DNA of 41,320 nt from Caballeronia megalochromosomata (lineage in GTDB: Bacteria > Pseudomonadota > Gammaproteobacteria > Burkholderiales > Burkholderiaceae): positions 1 through 41,320 of the forward strand of contig LRBF01000005.1 in NCBI GenBank assembly GCA_001580565.1, in the 5' to 3' direction. Below are positions 31,875 through 38,699 of this stretch, piece by piece. Within the stretch, counting starts at the first letter, position 1. Each line of letters starts with the position of its first letter. The notes under the pieces are model-generated. The model did no database searches and had not been told where the DNA came from. It worked only from the letters and a program-made list of their open reading frames with translations. Both the position numbers and the translations under genes were made by a program.

Positions 31875-32459
31875 ATGCGCTCGATTCTGATTGCTTCCGT
31901 GCTCGCAACGCTTGCTTTGACCGCCCATGCGGGCGACGATGACGGCCAACACCACCGCGACAGGCACGTCCCAAAGGTGTTTGATGCGCAGGGTAGGGAG
32001 GTCGGACCACTCGAGTCCGATGCAGGCCAGAACGGCGTCTATATCGAGATCAACGGGGCAATCACGTTCGTCCCGATCGGTCGAGTCGGCACCGCCGAAC
32101 GAGCTTCTGCCACGCAGTTTCAATGGGGATCGGACCGACCGATCCTCATCGGAACAGTCGCATACCCTTCTTCTGACTGCAGTGGGACGCCGGTCCTCGT
32201 CTACTCGTTTGGCAGTGGGACGCCGATCCTCCTCTACACGTCTGGGCCGCGCCCATCGATTGCGGTACGGCAGGGCGCCGATGTGACGGTGTATATCGCG
32301 AGCGACGCTGACGCAGGCCCGGCCAGCGTTCAGTCGACGCATCAAAATCCCAATTTTTCGGAATGCACGCCGTACGTGACCACCATCACGGCCTGGACGG
32401 TCGGTAGCTCATACGTGATCACTCAGCATTACCCGGAGCCGCTGACGATTCATTATTGA
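31875..32459 (+). CDS. Secreted hypothetical protein with internal tandem repeat
   Basis: A protein of 194 residues. A clear signal peptide (SILIASVLATLALTAHA) is followed by a charged segment rich in Asp and His (GDDDGQHHRDRH), which might bind metal. A beta-rich domain follows. The phrase GTPVLVYSFGS is repeated at once as GTPILLYTSG, from a 33-bp tandem duplication (about 32184-32245). ATG 31875 is preferred because it begins the signal peptide and GGAG lies 6 nt upstream. The protein should be periplasmic or secreted. Family not recognised. It follows the helicase gene by 108 nt. Confidence 0.75.
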   Translation: MRSILIASVLATLALTAHAGDDDGQHHRDRHVPKVFDAQGREVGPLESDAGQNGVYIEINGAITFVPIGRVGTAERASATQFQWGSDRPILIGTVAYPSSDCSGTPVLVYSFGSGTPILLYTSGPRPSIAVRQGADVTVYIASDADAGPASVQSTHQNPNFSECTPYVTTITAWTVGSSYVITQHYPEPLTIHY

Positions 32460-32545
32460 TTGAGGCGCCGGTTCAGCAGGTTCCTGCGGCGGCTTGATAG
32501 GCTTCTCCCGGCCTTGAAGCGTCAACGCGGCCTTTCTAATCAACT

Positions 32546-32561
32546 TGCAGCGATCGCTGCA
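32546..32561. repeat. 16-bp perfect palindrome
   Basis: The palindrome tgcagcga / tcgctgca lies in the 235-nt spacer between two hypothetical genes. It contains the octamer GCGATCGC. It could be an operator; no promoter is evident nearby. Confidence 0.5.
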
Positions 32562-32694
32562 GACACTTTGTTTACGAAAGCAAGGCGTGCGCCAATGAAC
32601 GAATGTTGCTATGGCTCACCGATGTCGGTAGCGGAGTTCCGCGATATCGCCTTTACCAAGGACTGGCACTCCCGCCTCGTTAGAGGAACCGCCC

Positions 32695-33297
32695 ATGTCA
32701 ACATTTCACCACGTCCTTGGCTTATGGTTAGCGCCAGACTTCTCTGCGGTGGAGCGCGGCGAGACGTTGCCCCCTCACGTTGATCATGACGCCATCGATC
32801 CGCGTGGCATCGTGGACTGGCTGGCCGAGTTCAACGACTGCGGCGAAGACGTCACTATCCGCGTCCCCAACGATGCCGTTGACCAGGTCACGGTTCAATT
32901 CCGACTGATGGGTCGCTCGTCAGGAAGTCCTCAGTGCGAAGATTTTGCGGCCGAATTGCTGCACCTCGCCGAAACCTCGGCCGATTTGGACATACGCGGG
33001 CCTTGGGCTAAGCTGCACGCACTGCCTAATAGGCGGAAAGCCCCGCCTCCGGTCCTGCTCATGTTTGTCGTCAGCGGAGATTTCGATGCGGTCATGGTGT
33101 GGTCGCAGCAATTTCGGATGCGGCTGGGAATACGGGCTGCAGATATCCTGAAGCAGATTTCTGGCAACGTTGAAGATGCTGACCATCAAGGCAAACTGCC
33201 GAGCGAACTCGCCAAATACCTTGGCCGCGTCTTTGCTATCCCGTACAAACGCGAGCGTGTAGTGACCGGACTCGCGAGTTCACCGGTGCCGTGTTGA
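32695..33297 (+). CDS. Hypothetical protein, 200 residues
   Basis: A soluble-looking protein. The N-terminal part reads VLGLWLAPDFSAVERGETLP, and the middle has DQVTVQFRLMGRSSGS and PPPVLLMFVVSGDFDAVMVW, so an alpha/beta fold is likely. It ends in a helical segment (KLPSELAKYLGRVFAIPYKR). GAGG lies 8 nt before ATG 32695 in a small stem (cctc / gagg). No family is recognised. It is the last plus-strand gene before the minus-strand operon. Confidence 0.65.
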   Translation: MSTFHHVLGLWLAPDFSAVERGETLPPHVDHDAIDPRGIVDWLAEFNDCGEDVTIRVPNDAVDQVTVQFRLMGRSSGSPQCEDFAAELLHLAETSADLDIRGPWAKLHALPNRRKAPPPVLLMFVVSGDFDAVMVWSQQFRMRLGIRAADILKQISGNVEDADHQGKLPSELAKYLGRVFAIPYKRERVVTGLASSPVPC

Positions 33298-33319
33298 TTG
33301 GGGTGAAGGACCGCCGCAT

Positions 33320-33350
33320 ACAACGAAAAAGCCCGCTGTAGGCGGGCTGC
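33320..33350 (-). terminator. Intrinsic terminator of the minus-strand operon
   Basis: Read on the minus strand, agcccgc / gcgggct with a CTACA loop is followed by TTTTTCG. It lies 50 nt beyond the stop of the 82-residue gene and closes the four-gene operon that runs from 35677 downward. Confidence 0.85.
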
Positions 33351-33398
33351 AGAGCATATCGACGGAATAACGGAACGAACCAGTCTGGCTTCGTTTCG

Positions 33399-33647
33399 TC
33401 AGTCGTTGGGCTGCAACGCACGTCTGTACAGTGCGACAGAACGGTAGGCAGGACGGTTCCAGTGTGGCGTGTCCGCTGGCATCGCGTGGCTATTCACGAG
33501 TCGGCCTATGTCGAGCATGCAGAAGCAGTGGCCTTCAAATGCGGCCTCTTGCGCGGCCGCGTCCCAAGTCACAGTGATGAGGTCGAAGATTGGATCGATG
33601 GGTTTCACGGCCGTTTCCGTAGAGCTGACTTCACCCGTTATCGGCAA
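33399..33647 (-). CDS. Small hypothetical protein, 82 residues
   Basis: The last gene of the minus-strand operon. It contains IDPIFDLITVTWDAAAQEAA and the cysteine pair GHCFCMLDIGR. The start is uncertain: the frame opens with TTG 33647, with only a weak ribosome-binding site, 22 nt after the bactofilin stop. The terminator downstream on the same strand supports a real gene here. No family recognised. Confidence 0.55.
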   Translation of the reverse strand: MPITGEVSSTETAVKPIDPIFDLITVTWDAAAQEAAFEGHCFCMLDIGRLVNSHAMPADTPHWNRPAYRSVALYRRALQPND

Positions 33648-33669
33648 TCAATTGCATTCGTTTGGTCGC

Positions 33670-34122
33670 TCACGCGATTGCGCGCGAGATATCAGTAACG
33701 TTCGATTCACCTCGCTCGCCACTCGCGCTTTCCGAAGCTCGCACCTCGGCGACTGCGACTGTCTTTTGCTCGCTCTCCGCTTCGATCGTGAGCATCCGCG
33801 CGACGCGTTTGAGTGTCCCATTGAGCGCGGCGCGCGGGCCGAGTCGGATGGTGCCGCAATAGAGGATGTCGCCACACACCTGGCCGTTGATCTCAAGCGA
33901 CCCGCGTGCATGAACGTCGCCATCAACGCGCCCGTCGATACGAACGTGCTCGCCCTGTGCCACACCTTTGACGAGGCCGCCCTCGCCAATGTGCAACAGA
34001 CCCTGTGTTGAGATGATGCCGCCGTCGAGCAGCCCGAAGCACGAGATGCCGTGATCCACGACCATGTCGCCGGTGATTGCGCAGCCGCGCGCGATAAGCG
34101 TGATGTTGAGTTCGGTTTTCAT
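33670..34122 (-). CDS. Bactofilin family protein
   Basis: A protein of 150 residues with the bactofilin beta-helix: repeated short turns around small and hydrophobic residues, seen in HIGEGGLVKGVAQGEHVRID, GRVDGDVHARGSLEINGQVC and GDILYCGTIRLGPRAALNG. Bactofilins polymerise without nucleotide into filaments that scaffold membrane or cell-wall processes. The last 40 residues are polar and probably disordered. AGGAA lies 9 nt before the ATG at 34122. It follows the bitopic membrane-protein gene by 11 nt, so the filament may be positioned by that protein. A bactofilin on a conjugative element is uncommon but not unique. Confidence 0.88.
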   Translation of the reverse strand: MKTELNITLIARGCAITGDMVVDHGISCFGLLDGGIISTQGLLHIGEGGLVKGVAQGEHVRIDGRVDGDVHARGSLEINGQVCGDILYCGTIRLGPRAALNGTLKRVARMLTIEAESEQKTVAVAEVRASESASGERGESNVTDISRAIA

Positions 34123-34133
34123 GGTGTCGATTC

Positions 34134-34985
34134 CTAGAACATTTGCACTTCGTTCGACCCGCCTCGGGTCGCGGGTGCTGCTTTCTTATTCGATGCGGCT
34201 GCGCCGTCGGACTCTGTGGTCTGCTCGTCGCGCTCGCGCTTTGTGTGGCGGCGGTAGCTGTGCGAGTGCGACGGCGCGGATGTCTCTGTCGTCGCTCCGG
34301 CTGTGGCTTGCGTCGTCGCGGCCGGCGTTGCCGTCGTGGCGGACGTCGTCGGTTGCTGCGCAGCGCTTTGCGCTGCCGGCGCGGCGGCCTTCATCGCGGA
34401 TGAGTTGGCTGCAGGCTGCTGTGCCGCGTCTGCGTCACGACGGGCTTGATGAATCGGCGACGCCGCCGCTCGCTGCTCCTCCGTGGAAACCGGGGCCGAC
34501 TTGGCGGGCGTTGCGCCAACGGAGGGAGCGTTGCTTCCGAGTGAATTTCTGAACTGGTCAACCGTTAAGCCAACGCCCGAAGGAGCGAGGTCCTTCGTGG
34601 TGAGCATCGGTGCCACCGAAACCGGATGAGGCGGTTCCGCGTCGATCGCACGCGTCGCTGGTGCGCTTGGCTGTTCGGTTGCCGCGAGCTTGCCTGTGCC
34701 CGAATCGGAGCGAGCGTTGACGCTGTGGACCGACGGTGCGCCGAACGACTTGTAGAGGGAAGCGGCTCCCATTCCTGCAATACCGACCACAGCGGCGATC
34801 GCCACCGCAACGAACGTTCGGCGTGGGGGCGCTGCCTTCGGCAGGCGCACTTTCATCGCCGACACCTTGTCCCGAGCCCCTACGTCCGCCGGCGCGGGAA
34901 GCGCTGCAAGCTGGCGCGGCAGATCAATCGTCATCGAGTCAGGTGCGAACTGCGCGTGCAGTCGCTGAATATCGCGTAGGTCCAT
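34134..34985 (-). CDS. Bitopic membrane protein with Ala/Thr/Pro-rich periplasmic domain
   Basis: A protein of 283 residues. A cytoplasmic N terminus of about 55 residues (IQRLHAQFAPDSMTIDLPRQ) is followed by one membrane helix (TFVAVAIAAVVGIAGMGAAS). A long low-complexity tail (about 85-283) is rich in Ala, Thr, Pro, Ser and Gln and ends in a basic stretch (HSYRRHTKRERDEQT) before NEVQMF. This is the outline of a VirB10 N-terminal half, but no VirB10 beta-barrel is present. It is immediately upstream of the bactofilin gene. The tail may span the periplasm; this is inference. Confidence 0.7.
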   Translation of the reverse strand: MDLRDIQRLHAQFAPDSMTIDLPRQLAALPAPADVGARDKVSAMKVRLPKAAPPRRTFVAVAIAAVVGIAGMGAASLYKSFGAPSVHSVNARSDSGTGKLAATEQPSAPATRAIDAEPPHPVSVAPMLTTKDLAPSGVGLTVDQFRNSLGSNAPSVGATPAKSAPVSTEEQRAAASPIHQARRDADAAQQPAANSSAMKAAAPAAQSAAQQPTTSATTATPAATTQATAGATTETSAPSHSHSYRRHTKRERDEQTTESDGAAASNKKAAPATRGGSNEVQMF

Positions 34986-35077
34986 GCGTAGAGCCTCCCC
35001 AGTGTTGTCAGTCGTGCGTCGCCGGCGCAGAGCAACGGCTTTCGTCGTCGGCGCTGGGCACTAGAAGCGTTCAATGT

Positions 35078-35677
35078 TCAGTGTGTGTCGCCCGAGTCCG
35101 GAAGCAGCACGCCTTCAGGCGCGAACCGGTCGTTGTCCGGGATGCAGAGGTAGGCGATCTTCTTGATGCGGGCTTCCCCAGCGTTCAAAGCACGTTCCCG
35201 GCTTTCAGCGCTGATTGAGCGAGCAAGCAACGCATTCATCGTCTTCAAGAAGAGCTGGTCGTAGATCGTGAGCAGACGCACGAGCCGACCGGACATCGCG
35301 TGTTTGATCTGCAGCGTTACCATTTCCGGATAGACCACCGTCTGACGCTTGGGCAATTCATCTGCCCATGCCGTTGCCTTTTTGAACCACGCCTCGGCAA
35401 CCCGGAATTCGAACTCGATAGCGAGGAGCTTGCCGCCGCGAGCAACCGTCATCTTGGCAGCGGCAAAGTTGAAGTCGCCACGCAGAAAATCACGCGCAAA
35501 CCGTGAGTGATAGGCCAGTTCAGTCTGCGCGAGCGTGTCGCCATTGATACGGGCGAGCCGGCTGTCACCGGTGAGTCTTTGGAGAGGACGCAAGCCGCTC
35601 TCACCCGCGCTTTCGCTGGCTAGTGGTGCGGTGCGTTTGGGTTCCTCGTCGGGTGCTTCCATATCGATGACGGCCAT
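35078..35677 (-). CDS. DUF1845/AcaB-like protein
   Basis: A protein of 199 residues, first gene of the minus-strand operon. A central helical region (YHSRFARDFLRGDFNFAAAK) is followed by LLAIEFEFRVAEAWFKKATA and then VTLQIKHAMSGRLVRLLTIY-DQLFLKTMNALLA (written with a break). The Asp after LLTIY and the following helix agree with the conserved core of DUF1845/AcaB-type conjugative-element proteins. The last 30 residues are extended. The gene at 29196 has a similar core, so the two may be distant paralogues. Role unknown; relatives are linked to regulation or conjugation. Confidence 0.55.
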   Translation of the reverse strand: MAVIDMEAPDEEPKRTAPLASESAGESGLRPLQRLTGDSRLARINGDTLAQTELAYHSRFARDFLRGDFNFAAAKMTVARGGKLLAIEFEFRVAEAWFKKATAWADELPKRQTVVYPEMVTLQIKHAMSGRLVRLLTIYDQLFLKTMNALLARSISAESRERALNAGEARIKKIAYLCIPDNDRFAPEGVLLPDSGDTH

Positions 35678-35746
35678 ATTCGTACTCGGTCTGTCTGTGA
35701 TCTCTCTCGCATAAGATTTTCATTGATTAGACAAGAGTCAAACGAG

Positions 35747-35776
35747 CGAAAGCTATATCAATTTCGCGAGCTTTCG
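35747..35776. promoter_or_regulatory. Inverted repeat in the divergent intergenic region
   Basis: The arms cgaaagct (35747-35754) and agctttcg (35769-35776) flank an AT-rich centre. They lie between the minus-strand operon (start 35677) and the plus-strand leader element at 35822. TTGACT on the minus strand (about 35735-35740) could be the -35 of the minus promoter. It is a candidate operator controlling both directions. Confidence 0.45.
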
Positions 35777-35821
35777 ACTGCACGCACGCGTCGATAACCC
35801 GGATACTCAATTCCATTCCCC

Positions 35822-35840
35822 GCGTCACCGACGCATCGAC
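35822..35840 (+). promoter_or_regulatory. Conserved leader element copy 3
   Basis: GCGTC-ACC-GACGC followed by ATCGAC. A -10-like GATACT (35802-35807) lies 20 nt upstream. The element precedes the DUF7696-like and Gp3-like genes by more than 500 nt. Confidence 0.7.
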
Positions 35841-35843
35841 CTC

Positions 35844-35869
35844 GACTCCAAGCCCGGAGTCCATCTTTT
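35844..35869 (+). terminator. Attenuator-like terminator directly after leader element 3
   Basis: The stem gactcc / ggagtc (loop aagccc) is followed by CATCTTTTTT. It starts 3 nt after the conserved element, the same spacing as at 14225. The following 36-kb stretch, 35870-36220, contains no gene that I can support. Confidence 0.65.
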
Positions 35870-36220
35870 TTCTGCAAGTCGTGCCCGCCTCGTGCGTTGA
35901 CATGCGCCGACCGGATAGCTACCGGTGTGGAATTCTTCCTTGTGCTGAGTGTGTTCGCTACACACTCCCCGATTTCAGCCGTAATACTCGTACCTCGGTC
36001 CGCATTCATTTGCGCCGGTACATCGTTCGAACCCGGAATACTCGGGTGGTCTCTCTCCAGCGCCTGATCTGGGTAGAACGATCGAAGTTGGCTGATCCGT
36101 GATTCCTGCGGCGGAAGTAATTCCGAAAAGGGCTGTTGCGCGGCGTGACCATGCTGCGCGAGAACGACTTTATGTTCTCTGATTGAGCGACCCCGGCCTA
36201 TGCTGGCCGCTCCCTGCACG

Positions 36221-36245
36221 CCACGTCCCCGGAAGGGACGTGGCG
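36221..36245 (+). promoter_or_regulatory. 10-bp leader hairpin
   Basis: A perfect stem gccacgtccc / gggacgtggc with a CGGAA loop and no T-tract. It matches the first hairpin of the other leaders in form (CCC...GGG) and lies 27 nt before a terminator. Confidence 0.5.
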
Positions 36246-36272
36246 CGTAGGTCTCTATCTCGATTTCAAGAA

Positions 36273-36304
36273 GCTCGCTCCCTCACGGGAGCGGGCTTTT
36301 TTTT
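36273..36304 (+). terminator. Intrinsic terminator before the DUF7696-like gene
   Basis: The 10-bp stem gctcgctccc / gggagcgggc (one G-U pair) is followed by eight T. The next start codon is 52 nt downstream, so a promoter after it is unlikely but not excluded. Confidence 0.88.
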
Positions 36305-36355
36305 CGTCCGTCGCTTTTGTGCGAGCCGGACCTTTCTCAACGGAGGTGCTGTTCT

Positions 36356-36625
36356 ATGTTGTTGCCCGACCGCCTCAATCACCGTATCGCCGAGGCCATC
36401 AAGCATCAAATCAATACCGAGCGCGAAGAGGCCGACACGACGTCTGCGATTTGGCGCGCGCGCTGCGAAGTTGCTCAGGTCGCGATGTATAGCGATCGCG
36501 AGCGCTCTGTCTTCATCTCCCATATCAGCGAACGTCGCGGCAGTGCCGCAGCCCGAGAGATGCAATCTCAGGCTGAAACGCTGCGGACCAACGCCATCTT
36601 CTTTCTCGCGCGGAAACCCTCATGA
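36356..36625 (+). CDS. DUF7696-like small protein, 89 residues
   Basis: A helical, basic protein of 89 residues. The run ADTTSAIWRARCEVAQVAMY followed by ERSVFISHISERRGSAAARE resembles short DUF7696-type proteins of plasmids and integrative elements (RARxEVxxV...RxxFIxxIxxRRGxxAAxEL). GGAGG lies 9 nt before ATG 36356. The stop overlaps the next start codon by four bases, so it is translated together with the Gp3-like gene. Function unknown. Confidence 0.65.
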   Translation: MLLPDRLNHRIAEAIKHQINTEREEADTTSAIWRARCEVAQVAMYSDRERSVFISHISERRGSAAAREMQSQAETLRTNAIFFLARKPS

Positions 36626-37950
36626 ATGCAGTAGTTCAGATGTTCGATCACGCACCGCGTAGCCTCGTTGAAGAACGAGCGGTTCGCCCGCCCACGATCG
36701 GCAAGATTCGACCCGGTATCAAAGTGCTCACGCGGGCGCACCAGGCCAACGAGAAAGCGGTCAAGCTCTACTCCGACATGGTGGCCGCGGGTGAGTCGTT
36801 CGAAGCCATCGGCAAGGTACTCGAAACGTCGCTGCAGCTGCGCAACGCGCTCGTTCCGCGAAACGTCGACTATTTCGTCTGCAGACGCTCGGATTTCTCG
36901 AATCCAGACACGGCTGACGAGATCCTGCGGCTGTATGGCGAGGATCGCGGTCACGGGTTGCGGCTCTACCGCTTCCCGATCATGTTCGCGTTCGACGACT
37001 GGCTGCGCAACGTGCCGAATCAGATGGCCGCGTACACGACAGCCGGCCGACAGTACTTCTCGGAGTACGACCGCGACGGCAAGCGCTATTGCAAGACCTA
37101 CGCGCCGGTCGAGCCCAACGCACGCGCACAGCGGGTACGGCGATCCTTCGGTGGGCGACTGGTCGTTCACCGGCAAGACGACGACATTCCCGATGGCGTC
37201 TGCGATCCTCACGTCTGTCCGCAGTATCAGGACCGCAAATGCAACCTGACCGCAAACTTCTTGTTTGCAGTTCCGGACGTGAAGGGACTTGGGCTGATCG
37301 AACTGCCGACCAACTCCATCTACGTGCTGCAGAAAGCGTATTCTGCGATGCAGACCGTGGCATTGGCGCGTGGCAGACTCACGGGCACGCGCTTCTGGCT
37401 TTCGAAGAAAGAGTTCGACATCACGCGGATTGACGACAACGGCCAGGCCGTGCGTCAGAAGCAGATGTTGACGGTACTCGATGCCGATATCGACCTGGGC
37501 GCGCTGCTGGGCGGCGCGGACGAAGCTCAACCGGCGCTTGATGCGGCCAGTCGCGCGGTCGCGCTGCTTGAGTCGGACGGTACGGTACAGTCGATCGGTG
37601 ATCCGCTCCTTCAGCCTGAGCAGGGGCAACCTGAGGCCGAACGGGCAGGCGATGGCGAGCCATCGGGCATCGACGGCACAGCTGGACATGACGACGACTC
37701 GCCCGACGCCGATGAGACGCTGGAAGACAAGCGTCACCGCATGTCCGACCTGCTGCATCGTCTGGGCCTAAGTCAGGCAGAGCGACAGATCGGCTTTCGC
37801 AAATACGCGCACCATACGTACGGTCGCGGCTGGATCGAACGCATCGCTGATGTCGATGCGATGAATGCACGTCTCAAGAACGCGCTCGACGATCCCGCCT
37901 CGCTTGACATCGAAATTCAGGACGCGATTGCACAAGCTGGTTATGTCTAA
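36622..37950 (+). CDS. Gp3-like recombination directionality factor / putative metal-binding protein
   Basis: A protein of 442 residues. The conserved core includes IGKIRPGIKVLTRAHQAN, RLYRFPIMFAFDDWL, and the cysteine-rich turn CDPHVCPQYQDRKC (C192, C196 and C204 region). LFAVPDVKGLGLIELPTNS comes next. Proteins with this pattern have been named both hydrolase or metal-binding protein and Gp3-like recombination directionality factor. The C-terminal third is acidic, with a helical end. As an RDF-like protein it would steer a serine integrase, but no integrase is in the window, so on this element it may instead be a DNA-binding accessory factor. Starts within the previous stop codon. Confidence 0.6.
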   Translation: MNAVVQMFDHAPRSLVEERAVRPPTIGKIRPGIKVLTRAHQANEKAVKLYSDMVAAGESFEAIGKVLETSLQLRNALVPRNVDYFVCRRSDFSNPDTADEILRLYGEDRGHGLRLYRFPIMFAFDDWLRNVPNQMAAYTTAGRQYFSEYDRDGKRYCKTYAPVEPNARAQRVRRSFGGRLVVHRQDDDIPDGVCDPHVCPQYQDRKCNLTANFLFAVPDVKGLGLIELPTNSIYVLQKAYSAMQTVALARGRLTGTRFWLSKKEFDITRIDDNGQAVRQKQMLTVLDADIDLGALLGGADEAQPALDAASRAVALLESDGTVQSIGDPLLQPEQGQPEAERAGDGEPSGIDGTAGHDDDSPDADETLEDKRHRMSDLLHRLGLSQAERQIGFRKYAHHTYGRGWIERIADVDAMNARLKNALDDPASLDIEIQDAIAQAGYV

Positions 37951-37954
37951 CGTT

Positions 37955-37978
37955 GGCCAGTCCCCTACGGGGGCTGGC
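37955..37978 (+). terminator. GC-rich hairpin after the Gp3-like gene
   Basis: The stem gccagtcccc / gggggctggc (one G-U pair) follows the stop by 4 nt. Only a weak pyrimidine tract (CATCCTTTCTTC) follows, so termination may be incomplete. The segment to 38132 has no gene. Confidence 0.45.
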
Positions 37979-38132
37979 ATCCTTTCTTCGGCGTCTCACA
38001 ACCTTTCTCGCTCGCGCATGAGAGCATTTCAGCAAGAACCGCTTGCTCAAATGTTTTCGACCGCGCTGCACCTGCGCATCGAATTCGTCCGCTTCGGCGG
38101 CCCATCTACTTGTTCACGCGAAGGAGATTCCG

Positions 38133-38615
38133 ATGCGTAGAGTCGGCAACTTCACGCTGTTCTTCGGCGCGGAGGACGCTTTTAGTAACTGGCATCCGTG
38201 CCGCTTTACCTACCATGACGTCGATTTTGTCTCGGTAGAACAGTTCATGATGTTCTCCAAAGCCAAGCTGTTTGGCGACGAGGACATTGCTCAAGCTGTG
38301 CTCGCCACACACCTGCCGAAAGAGCAGAAAGCGCTCGGGCGCAAGGTCAGGGGCTTCGACCTCGATACGTGGAAGGCCAAGCGCGAGTCGATCGTCTATG
38401 TTGGGTGCCGGGAGAAGTTCGCGCAGCATCCGGGGCTACGGACGCTGTTGCTCGCAACGGCACCGACCGAGCTTGTCGAAGCCAGTCCCTACGATCTGAT
38501 CTGGGGCGTGGGATTAGGCGAGCACCATCCTGAAATCACTGACAAATCGAAGTGGCGTGGCCAGAACCTCCTTGGCCAAGCACTGATGAAAGTTCGCGAC
38601 ACGCTCAGTTCCTAA
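38133..38615 (+). CDS. NADAR/YbiA family protein
   Basis: A protein of 160 residues, the usual length of a stand-alone NADAR domain. Diagnostic elements are AFSNWHPCRFTYHDVDF (16-32), VSVEQFMMFSKAKLFGD (33-49) with the catalytic-region Glu36, REKFAQHPGLRTLLLATA, and the terminal ELVEASPYDLIWGVG (113-127) with Glu116, Asp121 and the WG pair. NADAR proteins are N-glycosidase-like; members act on riboflavin intermediates (YbiA) or remove ADP-ribose from guanine in DNA. Carriage beside recombination genes makes a DNA-repair or anti-toxin role attractive, but this is inference. AAGGAG lies 7 nt before ATG 38133. Confidence 0.9.
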   Translation: MRRVGNFTLFFGAEDAFSNWHPCRFTYHDVDFVSVEQFMMFSKAKLFGDEDIAQAVLATHLPKEQKALGRKVRGFDLDTWKAKRESIVYVGCREKFAQHPGLRTLLLATAPTELVEASPYDLIWGVGLGEHHPEITDKSKWRGQNLLGQALMKVRDTLSS

Positions 38616-38658
38616 ACGACCTTTCGAACGGGCCCTCGTGGCGCATTCGACATCCATC

Positions 38659-38681
38659 GGCTGCCTTCGGGTGGCCTTTTT
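38659..38681 (+). terminator. Terminator-like hairpin before the SbcD-like gene
   Basis: The stem ggctgcc / ggtggcc (with wobble pairs) and a TTCG loop are followed by TTTTTC, 19 nt before the TTG start at 38700. Confidence 0.65.
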
Positions 38682-38699
38682 CATTTCTAGGAGGCGACT

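Noticed and set aside
32460..32783. 107-codon plus-strand frame after the secreted protein gene
   Set aside because: Arg-rich, overlaps the better supported gene at 32695 and lacks a ribosome-binding site; the first 230 nt look non-coding apart from one palindrome.
34134..34985. VirB10/TrbI assignment for the bitopic membrane protein
   Set aside because: It shares the N-terminal helix and Pro-rich outline, but the VirB10 beta-barrel domain is absent.
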